From NCBI GenBank assembly GCA_039808325.1, contig JBDHSU010000034.1:1-31130 (forward strand): DNA of 31,130 bases. Direction: 5' to 3'. Positions 17,893 through 27,300 of the stretch are shown one piece after another; within the stretch, counting starts at the first letter, position 1; each line of letters starts with the position of its first letter. The translations under genes and the position numbers were made by a program. The notes beneath the pieces were generated by a model. That model ran no database searches and was not told the origin of the DNA. It saw only the letters and a program-made list of their open reading frames with translations. Source of the DNA: JAFKKS01 sp039808325 (GTDB taxonomy: Bacteria; Pseudomonadota; Alphaproteobacteria; Rhizobiales; Xanthobacteraceae).

Positions 17893-17910
17893 ATGTCAGT
17901 TTATTGACAT
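17893..17910. promoter_or_regulatory. Candidate operator palindrome upstream of the MHS transporter
   Basis: ATGTCA-N6-TGACAT is a perfect inverted repeat with 6-bp arms in an AT-richer patch (GTTTAT spacer), 99 nt upstream of the transporter start. Such short symmetric boxes are typical for GntR/MarR-like dimers; no regulator gene is adjacent. The rest of the 17795-18039 spacer shows no gene. Confidence 0.45.
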
Positions 17911-18039
17911 CGGCGCTGTCGGCGAGGGCGCGGGCGCTGTTTTTTGTGCACAACGAACGCATGCGCGACAACGCTTTCGTGAGCGATATTTGCGAAGACG
18001 ATGGAGCGACGGAGGGGAACGGCGTTCCTGGACGGCGGC

Positions 18040-20430
18040 TTATGGGCGGCCGCTCGAGCCGGTCGCCGGCCGTTGAGATGCCATGGGCGAAGGCGAGGCG
18101 TCTCCGCGCGCCTGGTCCCGCATCGCGCGCCAGATCTTCTCCGCGGTGATAGGCATGTCGAGATGGCGTATGCCGAGCGGGGCAAGGGCGTCCATGACCG
18201 CGTTGACGATGGTCTGCGGCGCCGCGATGGCACCGGCCTGGCCGACGCCCTTCACGCCGAGCGGGTTCGCGGCGCTCGGCACGCCCTGGAACTCGACGAT
18301 GAGGTTCGGAACGTCCGCCGCCCGCGCCAGGCGGTAATCCATGAGCGATCCGGATAGGATCTGGCCGGATTCGGGATCGTAGGCCGTATGCTCGAAGATG
18401 GCCTGCCCGATCCCCTGCACGATTCCCCCCTGCAACTGTCCCTCCGTCAGTAACGGATTGACGAGGTTGCCGTAATCGTCGACCGCGCGATATCGCGTCA
18501 CCGCGATCGCGCCCGTCTCGCGATCGATCTCGACCTCCGCGACATGGCAGCCATTGGGAAAAGTGATCGCGTCGAGCGCCGTCTCGGCCTCGCCATCGAG
18601 ACTTCGTATGGCCGCGCCTTCCATCTGCTCCGGATCGGAGGCGGCCTGCGCGATCTCCGCCAGCGTCAGCCGGCGCGCGCCGCCGGCCACGGCGAAGGCG
18701 CCGTCGGCGAAGGCGAGATCGTCGGGCGAGGTCTGGAGCAGGCGCGCCGCGATGGCGCGCGCCTTAGCCAGGAGGTCGTCCAGCGCCTGAACCAGCGCCG
18801 CGCCGCCCTGATAGAGCGAGCGCGCCCCGCCATGTCCCTTGCCCTTGGCGACACGGCGCGTATCGGCCTGGACGAAGCGAAAGGATTCGACGGGCAGGCC
18901 GAGCCGATCGGCGGCGACCTGCGGAAAGCTCGTCTCGTGCCCTTGGCCGCTGGAATGGGTGCCGAGAAAAAGCGTGACGGTGCCGTCGGCCTCGTAGCGC
19001 ACGCGCGCCCACTCGCCCGGCGCGCCGCGCGCCGTCTCGAGGAAACACGCGACACCCAGCCCGGCCATCATGCCGCGTCGGGCCGCGTCCTCGCGCCGGG
19101 CCGGGAAGCCCGCGGCGTCGGAAGCCGCGAGCGCCCGTTCCAGATTGGCGCCGAAGGCTCCGGCCTCGATCGCGATTCCGAGCCCGCTCACGGAGGGAAA
19201 GCGCGAGACGATGTTCCGCGATCGGAGTTCCCAAGGATCGAGGGAGAGCTGCCGCGCGGCGACATCGACGAGGCGCTCGATCAGATAATTGGCTTCGGGC
19301 TTGCCGGCGCCGCGATAGGCATCGACCGGGACGGTGTTGGTGTAGACGCCCTTCACGTCGAGATGGACGGCCGGAATGGCGTAGACCCCGCCCATGGCGT
19401 TCGCGGCCGACGTCGTCGGGATGGCCGGCCCGAGCGCCGAGAGATAGGCGCCCATGTCGGCCAGCGTTTCGACGTCGAGCGCCAGGAAACGGCCGTCGGC
19501 GTCGAGAGCGAGGCGTCCCCGGGTGCGGTTCGCGCGGGCCTGGGCGGTGCTGAGGAAGTCCTCGCTGCGCTCGCACACCCAGCGTATTTCGCGGCCTAGC
19601 TCGCGGGCGGCGAGAAGAAGCGGCACATATTCGGGGTAGGGAATGTTCTTCGGCCCGAAGCCGCCGCCGACGTCGGGCGCGACGACCTCGATGCGATCGG
19701 CCGGCACGCGGAAGATCGCGGCGGCGAGCTGGTCGCGGATATCGTGCACGCTCGCGCCGCTAAGCGTGAGGCGGAGGCGCTTCGCCGCCGGATCATAGCT
19801 CGCGATGGCGCCGCGCGGCTCGATGGGGGCCGCGACGACGCGGTTGTTGTCGAGATCGAGGCTGACGATGTGGGCCGCGCCGGCCATGGCGGCCGCGACC
19901 GCCTGCCGGTCGCCCCGCAGGTAGCGGAAGGCGATGTTGCCGGAAGCCTCCGGCCAGATCTGGGCCGCGCCTTCTGCCACGGCCTCCTCGAGCCCGACCA
20001 CGGCCGGCAGATCGTCGTAGGACACGAGGATCGCCTCGGCCGCGTCGCACGCCGCTTCGCGGCTCTCCGCCACGATGAAGGCGACGGGCTCGCCGACGTG
20101 GCGCACGCGTCGATGCGCCAGGGCATGGCGTGGCGGCACCGTCAGCGGATCGAGCGAGGGGACGCGGGAAACGCAGGGGAGCGGGCCGAGGCCGGCCGCG
20201 AGGAGATCGTCCGCGGTGTAGATGCGCGCGACGCCCGGCATTCCCCTGGCGGCCGTCACGTCGATCTCGGCGATCCGCGCATGGGCGAGCGGCGAGCGCA
20301 GCACATGCGCGACAAGCTGCCCGGCGGCCGGGAGGTCGTCGAGATAGGTTCCGCGCCCCGAAACGAAGCGCAGATCTTCGATCCGACGGCGGGAACGGCC
20401 GCATTCCTGGGCGCGCGTGCGGGGCTGCAT
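18040..20430 (-). CDS. Xanthine/CO dehydrogenase-family molybdopterin-binding subunit, catalytic Glu replaced by Gln
   Basis: The 796 residues match the large-subunit length of CoxL-like enzymes. The opening RRIEDLRFVSGRGTYLDDL is the usual N-terminal domain start. Cofactor-contact blocks are VAPDVGGGFGPKN (near 250-262), AYRGAGK (371-377, close to the AYRGAGR of form II CoxL-like proteins) and GTHSSGQGHETSFPQ. The final active-site loop reads GVKGVGQAGAIAAPQ, with Gln731 (codon CAG) where the family has the catalytic Glu of GVGEAG. In the family, a Mo cofactor hydroxylates a heterocycle or aldehyde, with FeS and FAD subunits passing electrons. Neither partner is in this window: the transporter lies downstream and no gene lies for 450 nt upstream. 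The ATG at 20430 fits the family start; the ribosome site (AAGGA) is 13 nt away. The open frame extends to 20820 without homology. Confidence 0.92.
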   Translation of the reverse strand: MQPRTRAQECGRSRRRIEDLRFVSGRGTYLDDLPAAGQLVAHVLRSPLAHARIAEIDVTAARGMPGVARIYTADDLLAAGLGPLPCVSRVPSLDPLTVPPRHALAHRRVRHVGEPVAFIVAESREAACDAAEAILVSYDDLPAVVGLEEAVAEGAAQIWPEASGNIAFRYLRGDRQAVAAAMAGAAHIVSLDLDNNRVVAAPIEPRGAIASYDPAAKRLRLTLSGASVHDIRDQLAAAIFRVPADRIEVVAPDVGGGFGPKNIPYPEYVPLLLAARELGREIRWVCERSEDFLSTAQARANRTRGRLALDADGRFLALDVETLADMGAYLSALGPAIPTTSAANAMGGVYAIPAVHLDVKGVYTNTVPVDAYRGAGKPEANYLIERLVDVAARQLSLDPWELRSRNIVSRFPSVSGLGIAIEAGAFGANLERALAASDAAGFPARREDAARRGMMAGLGVACFLETARGAPGEWARVRYEADGTVTLFLGTHSSGQGHETSFPQVAADRLGLPVESFRFVQADTRRVAKGKGHGGARSLYQGGAALVQALDDLLAKARAIAARLLQTSPDDLAFADGAFAVAGGARRLTLAEIAQAASDPEQMEGAAIRSLDGEAETALDAITFPNGCHVAEVEIDRETGAIAVTRYRAVDDYGNLVNPLLTEGQLQGGIVQGIGQAIFEHTAYDPESGQILSGSLMDYRLARAADVPNLIVEFQGVPSAANPLGVKGVGQAGAIAAPQTIVNAVMDALAPLGIRHLDMPITAEKIWRAMRDQARGDASPSPMASQRPATGSSGRP

Positions 20431-20883
20431 CGGTGACGAGGTATCCTTAAGGGCCGAATGGAGGAGCGCGAATGCGGGCGAAAGAAAGGACGTCGGCGAG
20501 AATCGACATTCCCAGCCTATATCGAAATGGCGGATGGCGATCGATGCAAAAGACCACACGAAATGCGTGCGGCGCAGCCGCCATGCGCAAGACTTGTGAG
20601 GCGTACAATGGGAGCCTTCATGCCGGATCTCCTGACGGCGCCGCGCCGCGGCAGGCCCCCGGCATTTTGCGCACCGCGCGATGCGGAGAGAGGCAAGACT
20701 TGCGCGAATGATAGGCCAACTCCAGCCGCTTCCGTCGCCGGTGCAGATGGCACGCCACTCGGGCTCCTGTTCCGTGCGCCATAGCGACGATCGGGCGTGC
20801 GAACGGTTCGCCAAGTGCAAAGGCTATGCTGCCGCGGATGCGACGATTTGATGGAAAGAGTGGTAGACAAGGTGTGAACTCCT
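20431..20883. other. Gene-poor stretch upstream of the molybdoenzyme gene
   Basis: Several short frames exist on both strands, but none shows a motif, a convincing ribosome site or family character. The region probably contains the molybdoenzyme promoter and decayed sequence. An imperfect hairpin lies near 20566-20592 (TGCGGC/GCCGC core). I see no RNA gene. Confidence 0.5.
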
Positions 20884-21110
20884 TCAGAATTCGTACAGGT
20901 CATGTTTGAAGGGCACGATCGATTCGAGCGTTTGTTCTGGACGCACCCATCTCCGAGCCGGGAATTCAGATACTCGGTATCGATGTTGATTTCGTCGTCA
21001 TCGTCGCGCAATCGCACGAGCGGCCACCGCTGCGTCTGGCCGCGCCAGCGGGGAGTTGGAATCTGCGTGCGAGGCTCGGGCGGACGTTCGTAGCTTAGCC
21101 AGGACGCGTT
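20884..21110 (-). pseudogene. rppH: Remnant of RppH (Nudix RNA pyrophosphohydrolase), C-terminal part, frameshifted
   Basis: On the minus strand, one frame reads SWLSYERPPE and then RWRGQTQRWPLVRLRDDDD-EINID, matching the RppH segment WLxYDLPPE...RGQxQRWxxxRxxGDDxEINI. Near 20970 the match moves to another frame and continues SEFPARRWVRPEQTLESIV then PFKHDLYEF, as in EFxxWxWVxPEQ..LIVPFKxxVY. After a stop at 20884-20886, a third frame resumes LKEFTP, the normal RppH ending. The catalytic N-terminal half with the Nudix box (GxxxxxExxxxREUxEExGU) is absent. So this is a broken 3' fragment with at least one, probably two, frameshifts. In bacteria, intact RppH removes 5' pyrophosphate from mRNA. 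It marks decay or an old rearrangement point beside the toxin locus. Confidence 0.78.
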
Positions 21111-21352
21111 TCTCGGCACCGCGATCCGTTTATGGACCTGTCCTCTTCCGGAAGGGGTACTCCCGATGTAAAGTGTCGGCGCGTTCTAAGCGATCGAAGC
21201 GTGACAAGTATCGCGAGGGCGCGATCAGTCGTTCGTCGCGGCAGGAGTTTCGTTACGTCGAGCATTTCGATCGGATCGAATGCTCATCAAACGCAAACTA
21301 GATTTTTCGAGTTTCTGAGGCGCTTTCTCATCGATGATGCGGAGTGGCCAAA
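21111..21352. promoter_or_regulatory. Upstream region of the Tc toxin gene
   Basis: No gene is recognised in these 242 bases. The last ~70 bases are AT-richer (around 21285-21320) than the flanks and are the natural place for the promoter of the toxin gene on the plus strand. No clear -35/-10 pair or operator can be defended. The rppH remnant stops at its upstream border. Confidence 0.4.
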
Positions 21353-24300
21353 ATGAATTTCGATTGGCGCCCGACGTCCAGCGCAAACCGGAGCGGCCGG
21401 CCGGACGCGACGAAGGATGAGCGTTTTTCCGCGCCTGCGATATCGGCGCCCAAAGGGGGCGGGGCGATCCAGGGCATCGGCGAAACGTTCAGCGCAAATC
21501 CGGTCACCGGTACGGGCGCGCTTTCGATCCCGCTCCCTCTCAGTCCCGGCCGTGCCGGCTTCACGCCGTCGCTGACGCTGTCCTACGATTCCGGTGCGGG
21601 AAACGGCCCTTTCGGGTTCGGCTGGAGCGTCGGGCTTCCGATCATTTCGCGGCGCACGGATCGGGGATTGCCGCGCTATCATGACGAGCGCGACTGCGAC
21701 ACTTATCTGCTCGCCGGATCGGAGGATCTGGTTCCTGTCGTCGGCGCCGATGCCGCGCCGCTGGAGGAGCGCCGCGATGGCTTTCGCATCACGCGCTATC
21801 GGCCGCGGATCGAAGGTCTCTTCGCACGCATCGAGCGATGGATCAGCGATGCCGATCCCGCCGATGTGTTTTGGCGGACGATCTCGCGCGACAATGTCAC
21901 GAACATTTACGGGCGAACGGCGGCGAGCCGCATTTTCGATCCGCAGGACCCGCGGCGGATCTTCACCTGGTTGATTTGCGAGGCGTTCGACGCCAAAGGC
22001 AACGCCGCAAAATACGATTACGTCGCCGAGGACAGCGCCGGCGTCAACGGCGCTTTGGCATGCGAGGCCAATCGTCAAGAGGCGAGCCGCGCAGCCAATC
22101 GCTACCTGAAGCGCGTCCGCTACGGCAACCGGACCTCGATGCTCGTCCAGCCGGATCTCGCCCAGGCGCAGTGGCTGTTCGAGCTCGTTTGCGACTATGG
22201 CGACCACCGGGAGGACGGGCCGGGCACCGATCCGGATGGCGCCTGGCCCGTGCGGCCCGATCCGTTTTCGACGCACCGCCCGGGTTTCGAGGTTCGCGCC
22301 TATCGACGGTGTCGGCGCTTCCTGATGTTTCACCGGTTCGACGAGTTGGGGCCGCAGCCGCGGCTTGTCCGCTCGTTGACGCTCGATTACGACGACTTCC
22401 CGTCCCCCCCGGACTTCACGCCGCGCGACGAGCTCGAGCATGCCGGAAGCACGCGGCTCGGCTCGTTTCTGCGCCGCGCGACGGCGACCGGCTATGCGGA
22501 CGACGGCTTCTCGCGCGCGATGCCGCCGCTCGAGCTCACCTATTCGCGGCCGCATATCGCCGAAGAGACCGTCCCGCTCGACGAGGCGAGCTGCGCCAAT
22601 CTGCCCGGCGGGATCGATGGTTCTCGCCACCAATGGCTCGATCTCGACGGTGAGGGGCTCTCGGGCGTCTTGAGCGAGCAGGGCGGAGCCTGGTGGTACA
22701 AATCCAATCTCGGCGGCGGCCGGCTCGGGCCGCAACAGCTCGTCGCGCGCAAGCCGCCCACGGGCGCCCCGGCGCGCACGCAATTCATCGACGTTTCCGG
22801 CAGCGGCGCGCTCGACCTCGTGCAGCTTGCGCATCCCGAGGCCGGCTTCTTCGGGCGCGATGCGCAGAACGCGTGGTCTCCCTTCCGGTCTTTCGAGCAC
22901 CAGCCCAACATCGCCTGGGACGATCCGAATCTGCGCATGCTCGACCTCACCGGTGACGGTCTGGCCGATGTGATGGTCACGCAGGACGATGCGATCGCGT
23001 GGAACCGCTCGCTTGCCGATGCGGGATTCGGCGCCACCGAATACGTTCGTATGGGCGCCGACGAGACGGCCGGACCGTCGCTCGTCTTCAACGACACGAC
23101 GGGCACCGTCTTTCTCGCCGATATGACCGCCGACGGCCTTGCCGACCTCGTGCGCATCCGCAACGGCGAGGTGTGCTACTGGCCCAATCTCGGCTACGGG
23201 CGGTTTGGGCGCAAGGTGACGATGGACGGCGCGCCCGTCTTCGACGCGCCGGAGCTGTTCGATCCGCGCCGGCTCCGGCTCGCCGACATCGACGGGTCGG
23301 GCGTCGCCGACATCATCTATCTCGCGGCCGAAGGGCCGCGGCTCTACTTCAACTATTCCGGCAACGGATGGAGCGCGCCCTATGCGCTCGCGAATTTCCC
23401 GCGCATCGACGACGTGTCGTTCGTCGGCGCCGTCGACCTTCTTGCGAACGGCACGACGTGCCTCGTGTGGTCGACGCCCCTGCCGGACAATGCGACGACG
23501 CCGGTTGTCTATCTCGATCTGATGGGAGGGCAGAAGCCGCATCTGCTCGTTGGGATCGAGAACAATCTCGGCGCGCGCACGCGCATCGAATATGCCTCGT
23601 CGACCCGCTACTATCTCGACGATCAAGCCGCGGGCCGCCCATGGGTCACGCGCCTGCCGTTTCCGGTGCATGTGGTCGCGCGCACGGAAACCTACGACGA
23701 CATCAGCCGCAACCGCTTCGTCACGCGTTTCGCCTACCATCACGGCTACTTCGACGGCGTCGAACGCGAGTTTCGCGGCTTCGGCATGGTGGAGAAATGG
23801 GACACCGAGGAGTTTGCGGCGCTCACCAACGATCAATCGTTGCCGCCGGCCGACAACATCGATTCCTCGTCGCATGTGCCGCCGGTGCTCACGCGCACCT
23901 GGTTCCATACCGGTGCTTACTTCGGCGGCGACCACGTCTCGGATTTTTTCGCGGGCCTGCTCGACGAGCGCGATGCCGGTGAGTACTACCGCGAGCCCGG
24001 CCTGACGGACGCGCAGGCGAAGCGTCTTCTGCTCGACGACACGCCGCTGCCGGCGGGTTTGACGGCCGACGAGGAGCGGCAGGCGTGCCGGGCCCTGAAG
24101 GGCACGATGCTGCGGCAGGAGCTCTACGCCCTCGACGGCACCGACAGGGAGCCGCATCCGTATTCGGTCAGCGAGCAGAATTTCGGCGTGGAACTGGTCC
24201 AGGCGCAAGGCCGGCAGCGGCACGCTGTTTTTCTCGTCCATGCGCGTGAATCCATCGGCTTCAACTACGAGCGCATGCCGGACGATCCGAGGATATCGCA

Positions 24301-27300
24301 TAATCTCGTTCTCGAGACGAACGCATATGGCATGACGCTGAAATCGGCCGCGGTCGGCTATCCGCGCCGCGCTCCCGATCCTTCGCTTGCGCCTCGCGAT
24401 CAGGCGCAGCAGGCCGCGCTGCATGTCGTCTATACCGAGAACGATTTCACCAACGCCGTGGACGCGGCGGACGGTTATTGCGTACCGCGGCCGTCGGCGA
24501 CGCGCAGCTATGAGCTCACGGGCATCGCCCCGTCACCCGATCGGAGCCGGCTCACGATCGAGCAGGTTCGCGACGCCGCGCGCGACGCCGCCGAGATTCC
24601 CTACGAGCGCGCGCCGGATGCCGATACGCTGCAAAAGCGGCTGGTCGAGCACGAGCGCACGCTCTATCGCAGCGATGACCTGTCCGCCGTGCTGCCGAGC
24701 GGCACGCTCGAGGCGCGCGCATTGCCGTTCGAAACCTACAAGCTTGCTCTGACGCCGAGTCTGGTCGCGCAGGTTTATGGCGCGCGCGTTTCGGATGCGA
24801 TGCTTGCCGACGCGGGTTACGTTCATTTCGAGGGCGACGAGAAGTGGTGGGTCCCCTCCGGACGCGCCTTCTACTCGCCGTCGAGCGGTGACGGCGCTAC
24901 GCAGGAATTTGCCTTCGCGCAGCAGCACTTTTTCCAGCCGTGCCGTTACCAGGGAGCGATGGGCGCGGTGACGGCGGTCCGCCGCGACGCCTATGATCTC
25001 CTGCTTTTGGAGACCGAGGACGCGCTCGGCAACAGGATCACGGCCGGCGAGCGCGGGCCGGACGGCGACATCGCTTCCTCAATCGATTATCGCGTGCTCG
25101 CACCGCGGATCACGACGGATGCGAATGGCAATCGCGTGGCGGCAAGCTTCGATGCGATCGGCATGATCGTCGGCACGGCGGTGATGGGAAAGGACGACGG
25201 GACGCCGCGTCTCGGCGATCGTCTCGATGGGTTCATGCCCGATCTTCCGGACGATGTCATTGCCGCGCACCTTGCCGATCCGCTCGCTGCGCCGGAGGCG
25301 ATCCTGGGCGCGGCGACATCGCGGCTGGTCTATGATCTCTCCGCCTACTATCGCGGCAAAGCGCAGGCGCAGCCGCCGCCGAATGTCGTCTATGCGATCG
25401 TGCGCGAGAGGCATGACGCCGATCTTGAAGCGGGGCAGCGCAGCCGGACGCAGCACAGTTTCTCTTATTCCGACGGCTTCGGCCGTGAAATTCAGAAGAA
25501 GCGATTGGTCGAATCGGGGCCGGTGCCGCAGCGCGATCCGGCAACGGGGCGGATTGCTCTCGTGGACGGCCAGCCGGTGTTCACCGATCACGCCGTCACG
25601 CCGCGCTGGGTCGCGAGCGCGTGGACGATCTTCAACAACAAGGGCGACCCGATCCGGCAATTCGAGCCTTTTTTCACCGACAGGCAGGCGTTCGAGGCGG
25701 ATACACGAATCGGCGTCGGGCCGTTTCTGTTTTACGATCCGGTTCAGCGCCTCGTCGGCAATCTCCAGCCGAACAACACCTGGGAAAAGGTGAGTTTCAG
25801 CGCCTGGCGACAGGAGAACTGGGACGTCAACGACACGGTGCTGATCGCCGACCCCGCCGCCGACGCCGACGTCGGTGATTTTTTCCGGCGGCTGCCGAGT
25901 GCGCAATATCTGCCGACTTGGTATGCGCGGCGCGATGGCGGCGTGCTCGGCCCCGACGAGCAGCGTGCCGCGCAGCAAGCCGCCGTGCATGCCGCGACGC
26001 CCGCTTTCGCGCATGCCGATCCGCTCGGCCGCGCCTTTCTCACGGTTGCGCACAACCGTGCCAAGTACAGCGATGACCCTCCCGCGCAGCCGCCGGCGGA
26101 AGCTTTCTACGCGTCGCGCGTCGCTTTCGATATCGAGGGCAATCAGCGGCAGGTCTTCGATGCCGCGGATCGGCTGATCGCGCAGTACGACTATGACATC
26201 TTGGGAAACCGCATCCATTCGGCAAGCATGGAGGCGGGCGAGCGCTGGGCGTTGGCCAATGTTCTCGGTCAGCCGGCCTACGCGTGGGATAGCCACGGCA
26301 ATCGCGTTCGCACGGTCTGCGATCCGCTTCAGCGCCCGACCGACGTGCTTCTGCGCGAAGGCGACGGTCCGGAGCGGCTGATCGGACGCACGGTATACGG
26401 CGAAAGCCTTCCCGATGCGCCAGCGCGCAATGCACGCGGCAAACCGGTTCAGCAGTTCGATCAAGCCGGCGTCGCCTCCACCGACGACTACGACTTCAAG
26501 GGCAACGTTCTGACGAGCCGTCGTCAACTGGCGCGCGACTATAAGAATGTTATCGACTGGACCGGCGACGTGCCGCTCGAAACGGAGATCTACATCGGCC
26601 GCAGCCGCTTCGATGCGCTCAACCGGCCGTTCGAAGTGACCGCGCCGGACGCGAGCGTCATTCGCCAGACGTTCAACGAGGACAATCTTCTCGAGAGTGT
26701 CGAGGCTCGTTTGCGCGCCGAGGCGGCGGCGACGGTCTTCGTCGCCGCCATTGACTACGACGCGAAGGGGCGGCGCACGCGCGTCGCGTACGGCAACGGC
26801 GTCACCACGGACTACGCCTTCGACCGATTGACCTCCCGCCTCGCAAGCATCATCACCCGCCGCGACCCCACGCAGTTTCCCGACGACTGTCCACAGTCTC
26901 CCGCGACCGGCTGGCCGGGCTGTCAGGTTCAGAACCTGACCTACACCTATGACCCGAAGGGCAACATCACCCATATCCGCGACGACGCGCAGCAGACGAT
27001 CTACTTCCGCAACCGCCGCGTCGAGCCGAGCGCCGATTACGTCTACGACGCAACCTATCGGCTCATCGAAGCGAGCGGCCGCGAGCATCTTGGCCAGGCC
27101 GGCGGCACGCCGGTGCCGGGGAGCTACAACGATCGTACGCGTATCGGCATCCTGCTGTCCGCAAGCGACGGCAATGCGATGGGGCGCTACGTCGAACGCT
27201 ATGCGTACGACGCCGCCGGAAATTTCGCGCAGGTGGCGCACCGCGGGAGCGATCCGCTCAATCCCGGCTGGACGCGCGTCCATGCGTGCGAGGAGATAAG

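Noticed and set aside
20431..20820. N-terminal extension of the molybdoenzyme frame by 130 codons
   Set aside because: The extension shows no homology, has odd composition and lies before the normal family start at 20430.
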